Origin: UBA1715 sp036752345
GTDB taxonomy: Bacteria; Bacteroidota; Bacteroidia; Bacteroidales; UBA1715
Assembly: GCA_036752345.1 (NCBI GenBank)
Contig: DAIOSV010000048.1
Coordinates: forward strand, 1-11,447
Direction of reading: 5' to 3'
Length of the DNA stretch: 11,447 nucleotides
Below the pieces are notes generated by a model, which did no database searches, was not told where the DNA came from, and saw only the letters and a list, made by a program, of their open reading frames with translations. The position numbers and the translations under genes were made by a program. Of the stretch, positions 1 to 8,003 are shown in pieces. Within the stretch, counting starts at the first letter, position 1; each line of letters begins with the position of its first letter.

Positions 1-9
1 ATTTTGCAT

Positions 10-39
10 TTTGTGAATAGCAGGTTCTTTCTATATTTG
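10..39 (+). promoter_or_regulatory. Bacteroidota-type promoter of the geranylgeranyl-reductase-family gene
   Basis: A TTTG box at 10-13 and a perfect TAnnTTTG element (TATATTTG) at 32-39 are separated by 18 bases. This matches the -33/-7 promoter known for Bacteroidota. Transcription would begin around 44-47, leaving a leader of only about a dozen bases before the ATG at 58. No Shine-Dalgarno sequence is seen, which is usual for the phylum. A second TTTG at 3-6 is too far upstream (25 bases) to be the better partner. Confidence 0.7.
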
Positions 40-57
40 CATATCTCTTGAGATGCT

Positions 58-1212
58 ATGAAAGAAATCAAACACTTCGACATTGCAATTATTGGTGCAG
101 GGCCGGCAGGATGTTCAGCAGCGTTGTCGTTGCGCAATGCAGACTGTTCGGTGGCGTTGTTTGACAAAGCACAATTTCCACGTACAAAAATCTGTGGCGA
201 CGGTCTTTGCGACAGAACTATCAACACGCTCAAAGCCATTTCGCCTGCGTATCTTGAAGAATTTATTTCTACCCAAGATGCCATGTGTCTCAAATATACC
301 GAATTGTACTATAAAGGTCGTCCGTATCTCGTTGATTTTAAGAATTTTGGCTATGTCTGCAAACGCTACGATTTTGATGCATTTTTGTTTTCGCTTGTGC
401 AACGCGATTGTAAAAACGCTTCGGTGTTTCAAAACTGCGGCATACAAAGCATAACACCCGTTCCCAACGGAATGCAACTTGTTGACGAACAAGGAGAAAC
501 CTACGAGGCAAAGATGGTTTTGGTGTGCAACGGAGCCGCTTCAAAGTTGGCACGAAATCTCACCGGTTCGTCATACGATAAGGAAACCATGGGAGTTGCT
601 ATTCGTGCCTATTATTCGGGTGTGGCAGGACTCAAACCCGACACTATTGAATTGCATTATAAGAAAGAATATTTCCCTGGATATTTATGGATATTCCCAA
701 TGGCAGGCGGAACCGCCAACGTTGGGTTTGGCTGCAAAGTGCCTGATAACCAAGAGGGCGGTGAAACGTTGCAACACATGTTTGAGCAATGGATTGCCTC
801 TGACGAAACCTTGAAAGCACGTTTTTCGCAAGCAAAACAAATCTCGTTGCTCCAAGGCGGATTGGTGCCATACAATACCGGCAATTTCTCATTGTATGGA
901 GATAATTTCTGCGTCTGTGGCGATGCTGCCAATCTTATAGACCCGATTTCGGGTGGAGGAATTGGCTCCGCAATGGTGAGCGGACGTTTTGCAGCGCTAG
1001 TTGCCGAAGAGTGCGTACGCACAGGCAACTGCTCAAAACAGGCTACCGAGCAGTATGCCAAAAATCTCCGTCAGCGAGTAGAAAAAGAAATGAAAACACG
1101 CGGATACCTCCAACGCACAATCTCAAAGCACTTGTGGCTCCTCGATGTGTTGGCATTCGTAGGCAAACAATCACGAATATTCTCGAAAATCAAAAACTGG
1201 TATTTAGGGTAG
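58..1212 (+). CDS. FAD-dependent oxidoreductase, geranylgeranyl reductase family
   Basis: This 384-residue flavoprotein belongs to the geranylgeranyl reductase family, which saturates double bonds in polyprenyl chains (chlorophyll and tocopherol side chains, archaeal lipids, some menaquinones). The N-terminus holds the FAD-binding fold with GAGPAG at residues 13-18 after a short beta strand, and Asp36 ends the second strand. The family motif PRTKICGDGL follows at 41-50. PGYLWIFP at 207-214 matches the substrate-cavity motif of the family. The second FAD motif, CGDAANLIDPISGGGIG, is at 287-303. There is no signal peptide or obvious membrane span. The ATG at 58 sits just behind a good promoter. 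The real substrate in this organism cannot be read from sequence; a prenyl tail of menaquinone or another lipid is one possibility. The gene looks monocistronic, converging with the GH13 gene. Family call is firm, substrate unknown. Confidence 0.88.
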   Translation: MKEIKHFDIAIIGAGPAGCSAALSLRNADCSVALFDKAQFPRTKICGDGLCDRTINTLKAISPAYLEEFISTQDAMCLKYTELYYKGRPYLVDFKNFGYVCKRYDFDAFLFSLVQRDCKNASVFQNCGIQSITPVPNGMQLVDEQGETYEAKMVLVCNGAASKLARNLTGSSYDKETMGVAIRAYYSGVAGLKPDTIELHYKKEYFPGYLWIFPMAGGTANVGFGCKVPDNQEGGETLQHMFEQWIASDETLKARFSQAKQISLLQGGLVPYNTGNFSLYGDNFCVCGDAANLIDPISGGGIGSAMVSGRFAALVAEECVRTGNCSKQATEQYAKNLRQRVEKEMKTRGYLQRTISKHLWLLDVLAFVGKQSRIFSKIKNWYLG

Positions 1213-1225
1213 GCGTTGTACGTTG

Positions 1226-1325
1226 NNNNNNNNNNNNNNNNNNNNNNNNNNNNNNNNNNNNNNNNNNNNNNNNNNNNNNNNNNNNNNNNNNNNNNNNNNN
1301 NNNNNNNNNNNNNNNNNNNNNNNNN
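1226..1325. other. Assembly gap (100 N) within the 3' end of the GH13 gene
   Basis: Exactly 100 N, a placeholder length. The flanks share only three bases (TTG), so this gap probably hides real sequence. The GH13 protein to its right still lacks its C-terminal beta domain, usually about 70-90 residues, so the true gap is probably 200-270 bases (inference). Confidence 0.97.
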
Positions 1326-2680
1326 TTGGCACGGGCATATACAAACGGGTAAGTGTCTTTTTGTGCAAAAAGCGGTACAAATTCCGCATAGTTTGCCAAT
1401 GCCGGTTCTTGGTGGCGAAGTTCTATGAGTTTGCGTGTTTTGTTCAACAACGAATTTGGATCAGCTTCTTGTGCCGCTACGTTTGGTGCATTTTTCGCCG
1501 TATCAACCGGCAAGTAGAGCTTTTCAGCCGATGCGGTAGAGAACCCCAAATTCTTGTCGGCAGACCACTGCATAGGCGTGCGTGCGCCATTTCGTGGACG
1601 ATATGCGCCTTCAACTTGTGGCCAACTGGTTGGCAATTGTTTCATACCAATTTCGTTACCATAATAGATAAACGGTACGCCCGGCATGGTAAATCCGAAG
1701 GCATAGATTATCTCCATATCCTTGTCAGAGCGATTGTTGCAAAGGCGCGCATTGTCGTGGTTTCCGAGCGGAATGCAAATGTAGCCTTTGTCTTTGGTAG
1801 CATTGTATTGCTCCATGTAGTTTGTCAAAAATTCGGTGATGTTTCCTTTGCCTTCTACGTCAAAGTAGCTGTGACCGTCCGAAAATCCGTTTAAGATTCG
1901 CCAACTTTCTTTTTGGAACAAATCATTGTAGCCATTGAACCAATGGAAAAAGTCAACGTGAAAACAGCTGTCGAGTGCGTCAATTGGGTATGACCATTCG
2001 GCAACCATGAACGCATCGGGATATTCTTTTTCGAGCAAATCGCGTATTTCTCGCCAGAATTCTTTGGTAGCGTTTACGTGCGTATTGAAGAATTGTTCGT
2101 TGCCAACCACATTGGCATCTTTGGTAAGCGCACCTGCCATGTCGGCACGGAAACCATCGGCTCCCATGTCCATCCAAAAGCGGAGCACGTTTTTCATTTC
2201 TTCTTTAAGGTTCAACACATCAGGGTGATTTGGCGCCAATTGCCATTTGTAATTGGTATCGGGTAGTGCAAAACCATAATTCAAAGCCGGTTGACAGTAA
2301 TAGAAGTTTCTCATATACTGGCCGTTACGTTGACCATAGCCTTTAATGAAATCGCCTGCATATTCTTGAGGAGGATTCTTCCACACATTGTCCGTCCATA
2401 TGTACCAGTTGGTGTATTTGTTGGTATCTTGTCGTGCAGAAGCCTTGAACCATGGGTGTTCTATTGAGGTATAACTAGCCACAAAGTCGAATATCACGTG
2501 CAATCCACGTTTGTGTGCTTCGGCAAACAATTTCTTTGCATCTTCGTTGGTTCCGTAGCGCGGAGCCACTTTCAAATAGTCGGAAATGTCGTATCCCGCA
2601 TCGGCAAACGGTGATTCAAAGAAAGGGTTTATCCAAATGGCATCAACGCCAAGACTTTTTACATAGTCAAGTTTTTGGAT
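1326..2680 (-). CDS. GH13 alpha-glucosidase/alpha-amylase family protein, both ends in gaps
   Basis: The visible 451 codons cover most of a GH13 (beta/alpha)8 catalytic barrel, which cleaves or transfers alpha-glucosides. In the first strands of the visible part one reads KLDYVKSLGVDAIWINPFF and SPFADAGYDISDY, typical of oligo-1,6-glucosidase and trehalose-synthase-like enzymes. The nucleophile is Asp in GFRAD (codon 2141-2143), the general acid is Glu in VAEWS (1997-1999), and the third Asp is in GNHDNAR (1754-1756). Region I is odd: FDFVASYTS replaces the usual Asn-His or Gly-His before Thr-Ser, with Tyr at 2471-2473. RPRNGARTPMQWS and the LYLPVD stretch also fit the alpha-glucosidase side of GH13. 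The start codon is not in 2781-2855 and must lie in the right gap, so a signal peptide cannot be judged. The C-terminus continues into the left gap; one frame beyond it ends NVQRLP then TAA at 1204-1206, a plausible but unproven stop that would overlap the convergent neighbour. Exact specificity is open. Confidence 0.85.
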
Positions 2681-2780
2681 NNNNNNNNNNNNNNNNNNNN
2701 NNNNNNNNNNNNNNNNNNNNNNNNNNNNNNNNNNNNNNNNNNNNNNNNNNNNNNNNNNNNNNNNNNNNNNNNNNNNNNNN
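2681..2780. other. Assembly gap (100 N) hiding the GH13 5' end
   Basis: Exactly 100 N with no shared sequence at the flanks. The GH13 reading frame is open up to 2680, starting at residues IQKLDYVK, so roughly 40-70 codons including the start codon are missing here. The real gap is therefore probably longer than 100 bases (inference). Confidence 0.97.
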
Positions 2781-2855
2781 TGAAATAAAAATTGAAAATA
2801 TAGTCTGTTTTCCCTTGTAAATGTGTATCTTTATCGAAGTTTATTCAAAGTGTAA
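2781..2855. promoter_or_regulatory. Divergent intergenic region upstream of galK, weak promoter-like element
   Basis: This AT-rich stretch separates the divergent GH13 gene and the galactose operon. TATCTTTA at 2826-2833 matches TAnnTTTG in all but the last base and lies 22 bases before the galK ATG, a distance similar to other promoters here. No convincing TTTG partner is seen at the expected distance, so the promoter call is weak. On the minus strand TATATTTT (2795-2802) is a similarly imperfect candidate for GH13. No operator palindrome stands out. Confidence 0.3.
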
Positions 2856-3995
2856 ATGATACAAGAAGTCAAAGCAAAATTTGTTGAGGAGTTTTCATCA
2901 AAACCTCGAACATTTCGTTCTCCAGGAAGGATAAATATCATAGGAGAACATACCGATTATAATGAAGGATTTGTGTTGCCTGCTGCTATTGACAAACAAA
3001 TCGTGTTTGCTATTGCGCCCAATACCTGTGGCAAGTTCCGCTTTTGTGCCAAAGATTTGAATGAATATGGAGAATTTCCGTATGTGGTAGAGGTGTCGCA
3101 AACGTGGGCAAATTATTTGTTGGGGGTAATTGCGCAAATACAAAAACGTGGTGTGCAAGTTCCTCCTGTTGATGTGGTATTTGGCGGGAATGTGCCTCTT
3201 GGCGCAGGTTTGTCGTCGTCGGCAGCCTTGGAGTGCGGGTTTGCCTATGCGTTAAATGAAATCTTCAATTTCGGTTTCTCTCGTTTGGAACTCGTGCAAA
3301 TGTCGCAAATGGCAGAGCATGAGTTTGCGCACGTCAATTGTGGCATAATGGACCAATTTGCCGTAATGTTCGGAAAAAAAGACCATGTGATTCAGTTGGA
3401 CTGCAAAACATTGGAATATCAATATTTCCCTTTGGAATTGCATGATTACACAATTTTACTTTGCAATAGCAATGTAAAACACGAACTAGTCTCGTCGGAG
3501 TATAATGTTCGCCGCCGCGAAACAGAAGCCGGCGTGCAAGTGGTTGCATCGCATTTCCCGAATATCCATACTATGCGCGACGTCACTATGGAACAATTGC
3601 TGCAGTGCGCTCCCGAAATGCAAGGCAAGTCATTTAACCGTTGTAAATACGTGATAGAAGAAAATATTCGTTTGAAGCGCGCTTGCCAGGCTATGACCGC
3701 AGGTGATATAAAAACCGTGGGAGCTATGATGTACCGCACACACGAAGGTATGAGCAAATTGTACGAAGCGAGTTGTCCCGAAATTGACGTTATGGTTGAA
3801 ATAGCTAAAACTTGTGACGGCGTTGTTGGTTCTCGAATTATGGGAGGCGGTTTTGGCGGATGTACTATTTCTCTTGTGCAAAATGATGCGGTAGAATTGT
3901 TTAAAAAACGTATAATTGCAGAATATTATCAAAAATATGACAAAACGCCTACTATTTACGAAGTAGCAATTTGTGACGGAACAACTGAACTATAA
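2856..3995 (+). CDS. galK: Galactokinase
   Basis: GalK phosphorylates alpha-D-galactose with ATP to galactose-1-phosphate, the first committed step of the Leloir pathway, in the cytoplasm. The 379-residue protein has the expected length (E. coli about 382). The galactokinase signature GRINIIGEHTDYN is at 24-36, and its Arg25 corresponds to the catalytic arginine. The GHMP-kinase phosphate-binding motif PLGAGLSSSAALE is at 114-126. CGIMDQF at 162-168 carries the catalytic Asp166. The third GHMP motif MGGGFGGCT is at 329-337. No key residue is missing. It is the first gene of a tight operon: galT starts five bases after its stop, followed by the symporter and galM. The ATG at 2856 places the signature where expected. 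Confidence 0.97.
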   Translation: MIQEVKAKFVEEFSSKPRTFRSPGRINIIGEHTDYNEGFVLPAAIDKQIVFAIAPNTCGKFRFCAKDLNEYGEFPYVVEVSQTWANYLLGVIAQIQKRGVQVPPVDVVFGGNVPLGAGLSSSAALECGFAYALNEIFNFGFSRLELVQMSQMAEHEFAHVNCGIMDQFAVMFGKKDHVIQLDCKTLEYQYFPLELHDYTILLCNSNVKHELVSSEYNVRRRETEAGVQVVASHFPNIHTMRDVTMEQLLQCAPEMQGKSFNRCKYVIEENIRLKRACQAMTAGDIKTVGAMMYRTHEGMSKLYEASCPEIDVMVEIAKTCDGVVGSRIMGGGFGGCTISLVQNDAVELFKKRIIAEYYQKYDKTPTIYEVAICDGTTEL

Positions 3996-4000
3996 GCTGT

Positions 4001-5190
4001 ATGAGCCAATTTGATATAAAAAACGATACACATCGTCGTTACAATATACTTACCGGCGAGTGGATGCTCGTTTCGCCCCACCGTGGCAAACGCCCATGGC
4101 AAGGCCAACAAGAAAAACCGCAGGCTCCTGCGCAAATTGACTACGATACACATTGTTATCTTTGTCCCGGAAATGAACGAGTTGGAGGCGTAAAAAATCC
4201 GAAATACACCGAACCGTTTGTGTTTACCAACGATTTTAGTGCAATAACTCCATCAATAACTGAAGGAAAGAACAATGAAGAAATGTTCCGGGTGCGAAGC
4301 GAAAAAGGCATATGCAAGGTTATTTGTTTTTCTCCGAATCATTCCAAAACCGTTCCACAACTAACGCTCAATGAGGNNNNNNNNNNNNNNNNNNNNNNNN
4401 NNNNNNNNNNNNNNNNNNNNNNNNNNNNNNNNNNNNNNNNNNNNNNNNNNNNNNNNNNNNNNNNNNNNNNNNNNNNCCGAATCATTCCAAAACCGTTCCA
4501 CAACTAACGCTCAATGAGGTAGAGAAGGTGGTGCGCGTGTGGAAGGAGCAATACCAAGAACTTGGCGCAAAAGATTTCATCAATCATATACAAATCTTTG
4601 AAAATAAAGGTGCAGCAATGGGCTGTAGCAATCCTCATCCGCATTGTCAGATATGGGCGCAAGAGTCCATTCCCGAAATTGTGGCAAAAGAAGATACACA
4701 ACAAAAAGCCTATTTTGCGCAACACGGCACAGCATTATTATTGGACTACATGGCTAAGGAATTAGAAAAAAACGAACGAATTGTTGCTGAAAACGATACG
4801 TTTGTCGCACTCGTTCCATTTTGGGCTACATGGCCGTATGAAGTAATGATAGTGCCAAAATCGGCAAAACAATCGTTGGCAGACTTGACTGATGCTGAAT
4901 TGCGCGACTTTGCGGCAATGTATCAAACCGTGACGTGCAAGTACGATAACTTGTTTGAGACATCATTCCCGTATTCAGCCGGAGTGCATCAGGCAGCAAC
5001 CGATGGTGCCCAACATGATTATTGGACTATGCACATGCATTTTTATCCACCCTTGTTTCGCTCGGCTACCGTGCGCAAATTCATGGTAGGATATGAGATG
5101 CTTGCCGAACCACAGCGCGATGTTACGGCCGAACAGAGTGCCGAGATTTTAAGAAAATTAGCAACAGTACATTATACTTTAAAACACTAA
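4001..5190 (+). CDS. galT: Galactose-1-phosphate uridylyltransferase, split by an artefactual gap
   Basis: GalT transfers UMP from UDP-glucose to galactose-1-phosphate, giving UDP-galactose and glucose-1-phosphate. As printed, the frame is broken by 100 N at 4377-4476. The 43 bases before the gap (4334-4376) are repeated exactly after it (4477-4519); removing the N run and one copy gives 1047 bases, which encode 348 residues, the same length as E. coli GalT. In the joined protein the zinc ligands are Cys52 and Cys55 (CYLC) and His114 (SPNHSKT). The active site reads NPHPH at 163-167, with His167 as the nucleophile that carries the uridylyl group. The C-terminal half keeps HMHFYPPL. The gene follows galK by five bases and precedes the symporter by five. 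The gene is functional by every visible sign; the break is in the assembly. Confidence 0.95.
4334..4376 (+). repeat. Left copy of a 43-base duplicate flanking the galT gap
   Basis: This 43-base stretch, from ccgaatcatt to caatgagg, is identical to 4477-4519 and abuts the N run. It encodes the residues PNHSKTVPQLTLNE of GalT. It is best read as unmerged contig overlap rather than a biological repeat. Confidence 0.93.
4377..4476. other. Assembly gap (100 N), artefactual
   Basis: A 100-N placeholder between two contig ends that overlap by 43 identical bases. No sequence is missing: merging the copies restores the galT frame and the family length. Confidence 0.95.
4477..4519 (+). repeat. Right copy of the 43-base duplicate flanking the galT gap
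   Basis: Exact copy of 4334-4376 starting directly after the N run. Reading on from it, in the frame of the left half, gives VEKVVRVWKEQYQELG, the expected continuation of GalT. Confidence 0.93.
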
Positions 5191-5195
5191 AACGT

Positions 5196-6818
5196 ATGGG
5201 AACATTTGGCGTTATTGACTATGTGATAGTTGCAGTCTATGCAATTGTCATTATTGCTTTGGGATTTTTCTTTTCGCGAAGCAAAGGCAAAGAAAAGAAT
5301 GAGGAAGATTACTTTTTGGCAGGAAAATCATTGCCATGGTGGGCTATTGGTGCTTCATTGATTGCGGCAAATATTTCGGCAGAACAATATATTGGTATGT
5401 CCGGTTCTGGTTTTGCTGGCGGTTTGGCTATTGCTTCGTATGAATTTATGGCAGCCTTGACCTTGATTATTGTCGGAAAATTCTTTTTGCCAATCTTCAT
5501 AAAACAAGGAATTTATACCATTCCTGAGTTTGTAGAAAAACGATTCTCAACAAATTTAAAAACCATTTTAGCCGTATTCTGGTTGGCTTTATTCGTTTTC
5601 GTAAATCTTACATCGGTAATGTTTTTAGGCGGTAAAGCCATTGATACCGTAGTTGGAACAGGAGATGGTAGTTTAATTATGCCTGCAATCATCATTATTG
5701 CAGTTATAGCAGTCGCATATTCATTGTACGGCGGTCTAGCTGCTGTAGCATGGACCGACGTTGTTCAGGTGGTTTTGTTGGTACTTGGTGGTGTTATTAC
5801 TACAATTTTTGCCCTCAAAGCAGTTACGCCCGATTCTTCAATTATAAGTGGAATAAATCATGTTTCCGACGTTGCTTCCGATAAATTCGATATGATTCTG
5901 TCGCGCGATAATCCCGAGTACAACAATTTGCCCGGAATATATGTGTTGATAGGTGGTTTGTGGGTAGCAAACTTATATTATTGGGGATTTAACCAATATA
6001 TAATTCAACGTGCGTTAGCAGCAAAATCAATCAATGAGGCACAACGAGGTATTGTATTCGCAGCATTTTTGAAAATGTTAATACCATTTATCGTGGTAAT
6101 TCCTGGAATCATAGCATACGTGCTTTATACTGAAGGAGCTCCCGGAGCTGCTGATGCATTTCAACTTCCTGACGGAACGCTCAACAACGATAAAGCATTC
6201 CCATGGTTGATTAGCACCTTGTTACCGGTTGGATTGAAAGGATTGGTGCTTGCGGCATTGGTGGCTGCAATAGTGTCGTCATTGGCTTCAATGCTGAATT
6301 CCATTTCTACTATTTTTACCATGGATATTTACAAACCATATATCAATAAAAATGCGACATCAAAACAAGCAGTAAAAGTGGGACGAATTACCGCAGTGGT
6401 TGCCTTACTTATTGCTATATTGATTTCTCCGCTATTGAGCAGTATGGATCAAATGTTCCAGTACATTCAGGAATATACGGGATTGGTAAGTCCCGGTATT
6501 TTGGCAGTGTTCATCATGGGATTGTTTTGGAAAAAGGCTACCAACAAAGGTGCCACATGGGGTATTGTGCTTTCAATTCCTATCGCATTAGCGTTCAAGA
6601 TTCTGCCATTCGAAATGCCATTTATGGATCAAATGTTCTACACATTCTTGTACACCATGGTCATCATTATGATGGTAAGTCTTACCAGTTGCAAAACCGA
6701 CGATGATCCGAAGGGACTTGTATTGACGGCAGATTTGTTCAAAACGGACAAAATTTTTAATATTTGTGCTTATATTATTTGTATCTTGTTGGCTGTAATT
6801 TATACTGTATTTTTTTAA
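5196..6818 (+). CDS. Sodium/galactose (glucose) symporter, SSS family, vSGLT type
   Basis: This 540-residue inner-membrane protein of the solute:sodium symporter family imports galactose or glucose together with Na+. It has about 14 hydrophobic segments, the LeuT-fold layout of the family, and resembles Vibrio vSGLT (543 residues, recalled) along its whole length. Sugar-site residues of vSGLT are retained: Gln64 in SAEQYIG, Glu83 in ASYEF, Asn259 and Tyr262 in NLYYWGFNQY, Lys293 in AAFLK, and Gln425 in YIQEYTG. The Na+ site serines Ser361 and Ser362 are kept in AAIVSSLASMLNS. The ATG at 5196 comes five bases after the galT stop, and galM starts nine bases after this gene. Position inside a galactose operon supports galactose as the main substrate; glucose is also possible. 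Confidence 0.93.
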   Translation: MGTFGVIDYVIVAVYAIVIIALGFFFSRSKGKEKNEEDYFLAGKSLPWWAIGASLIAANISAEQYIGMSGSGFAGGLAIASYEFMAALTLIIVGKFFLPIFIKQGIYTIPEFVEKRFSTNLKTILAVFWLALFVFVNLTSVMFLGGKAIDTVVGTGDGSLIMPAIIIIAVIAVAYSLYGGLAAVAWTDVVQVVLLVLGGVITTIFALKAVTPDSSIISGINHVSDVASDKFDMILSRDNPEYNNLPGIYVLIGGLWVANLYYWGFNQYIIQRALAAKSINEAQRGIVFAAFLKMLIPFIVVIPGIIAYVLYTEGAPGAADAFQLPDGTLNNDKAFPWLISTLLPVGLKGLVLAALVAAIVSSLASMLNSISTIFTMDIYKPYINKNATSKQAVKVGRITAVVALLIAILISPLLSSMDQMFQYIQEYTGLVSPGILAVFIMGLFWKKATNKGATWGIVLSIPIALAFKILPFEMPFMDQMFYTFLYTMVIIMMVSLTSCKTDDDPKGLVLTADLFKTDKIFNICAYIICILLAVIYTVFF

Positions 6819-6827
6819 TGAACAACA

Positions 6828-7871
6828 ATGAGTAGCATGCTATTTGGGACGTTGCCCGACGGAAAAGAAGTCAACGTATATACGATTACGAATAAACAAG
6901 GAATGTCAGTATCTGCCATGAATTATGGCGGAATTATTACTTCGATTTGCGTGCCGGATAAAAATGGAGTCATGGCCGATGTCGTGCTCGGATACGATAC
7001 ACTTGACGGGTATGTAGCCGATACACATTACATGGGAGCCATTATTGGTCGTTGTGCCAATCGCATTGCCGGTGCAAGTTTCGATTTGGATGGACGACAA
7101 TATAATTTGGTAAAAAACGAAGGAAATAACTCACATCACGGAGGCAAAAACGGATTCAATAAAAAGTGGTGGCATATTCAAGAAAAAACCGTGAGAGAAG
7201 GCATTGCGCTACGTCTTACTGCATCAAGTTTAGACGGAGAAGAAGGCTATCCCGGAAAATTGAATATAGAGGTGTACTACATTTTGACCGATAATAATGA
7301 GCTAATTTTACGTTATGGCGCAAACAGCAACAAGAGAACAATAGTCAATCTCACGAATCATTCCTATTTTAATCTCTCAGCAGGTGCCGATGCCGTGGTT
7401 GACAAACATAGTTTGCAGATTAAAACCAACTATTTTTTGGAAATTAAAAATGATATGATTCCAACAGGGAAATTTCTTCCGGTTGCAAACACACCATTAG
7501 ATTTTAGAGAACCGAAAAAAATAGAAGAAGGTTTTGATTCAAAGAATGAGCAAGTAGCAATAACAGGGGGAATAGACCATAGTTTTGCCGTACCTACGTC
7601 AAAAGATTTTGTGGTGAGTTATCACGATGAAAAGAGTGGACGGGTTCTTGAAATTACAACCATGGAACCATGCGTTCATGTGTATTCCGGGAATTTTCTA
7701 AACGACAAACAACGTGGTAAAAGCCAAAAGGCGTATCAAAAACATTCAGGCATAGCATTTGAAACACAGCATTTCCCTGACTCGGTGCATCATTCGAATT
7801 TCCCAACTATCGTATTACCTCAAGGAAAACAATATTTTTCAGAGACACGATTACTATTTACAACGAAGTAG
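6828..7871 (+). CDS. galM: Aldose 1-epimerase (galactose mutarotase)
   Basis: GalM interconverts the beta and alpha anomers of galactose, supplying the alpha form that GalK uses. The 347-residue protein has the family length and active-site residues: GRCANRIAGASF at 74-85, His104 in NSHHGG, His178 as general acid in NLTNHSYFNL (174-183), Asp250 in GGIDHSF, and the catalytic base Glu312 in GIAFETQHFPD (309-319). It has no signal peptide, so it acts in the cytoplasm. An upstream ATG at 6819 runs into a stop after five codons, which fixes the start at 6828. It is the last gene of the galactose operon; the next gene has its own promoter about 110 bases downstream. Confidence 0.95.
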   Translation: MSSMLFGTLPDGKEVNVYTITNKQGMSVSAMNYGGIITSICVPDKNGVMADVVLGYDTLDGYVADTHYMGAIIGRCANRIAGASFDLDGRQYNLVKNEGNNSHHGGKNGFNKKWWHIQEKTVREGIALRLTASSLDGEEGYPGKLNIEVYYILTDNNELILRYGANSNKRTIVNLTNHSYFNLSAGADAVVDKHSLQIKTNYFLEIKNDMIPTGKFLPVANTPLDFREPKKIEEGFDSKNEQVAITGGIDHSFAVPTSKDFVVSYHDEKSGRVLEITTMEPCVHVYSGNFLNDKQRGKSQKAYQKHSGIAFETQHFPDSVHHSNFPTIVLPQGKQYFSETRLLFTTK

Positions 7872-7958
7872 AGAATCTTTTGTCGGTGCTAAGCATTTGA
7901 TAGTAAAGTTGTTATTGGATAGCGAAAGACTAGTTAACAAACGATTGCAATAAATTTA

Positions 7959-7987
7959 TTTGGAGTTGCAAATAATGTTTATTTTTG
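7959..7987 (+). promoter_or_regulatory. Bacteroidota-type promoter of the LETM1-like gene
   Basis: TTTG at 7959-7962 and a perfect TAnnTTTG match (TATTTTTG) at 7980-7987 are 17 bases apart. The TTG start at 8004 follows the -7 element by 16 bases, almost the same spacing as in the first gene of the window (18 bases). A 12-base AT palindrome, AATAAATTTATT at 7949-7960, overlaps the -33 box and could be an operator, though AT-rich palindromes arise easily by chance. No clear terminator for the galactose operon is visible in 7872-7958. Confidence 0.55.
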
Positions 7988-8003
7988 AAACAAAAATAGA
8001 GAT

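Noticed and set aside
657..1061. A long minus-strand frame opposite the reductase gene
   Set aside because: It is antisense to conserved FAD motifs and shows no recognisable protein features.
1190..2575. GH13 reading frame running through the first gap and ending at 1190
   Set aside because: It depends on the gap being exactly 100 bases. The residues beyond the N run (QRTTPTLNTSF) and the TTG start at 2575 are arbitrary; the true frame extends upstream to 2680.
4001..4507. A 168-residue galT product ending at 4507
   Set aside because: It reads through the N run in the wrong frame. The 43-base overlap shows the right half continues the left half in another frame offset.
4334..4519. The 43-base direct repeat as an insertion or target-site duplication
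   Set aside because: It abuts a 100-N placeholder on both sides and merging it restores galT exactly, so contig overlap is the simpler explanation.
7759..7953. A 64-residue frame overlapping the end of galM
   Set aside because: It lies mostly within galM in another frame, has no promoter or family resemblance, and looks like chance.
7949..7971. Palindromes TTGCAA (twice) and AATAAATTTATT near the LETM1-like promoter as an operator or terminator
   Set aside because: They are short and AT-rich, with no T-run after a GC stem. They are noted with the promoter but are not strong enough for a separate feature.
7872..8003. A riboswitch or small RNA between galM and the LETM1-like gene
   Set aside because: The spacer is only 132 bases, AT-rich, lacks extended stems, and is explained by a promoter.
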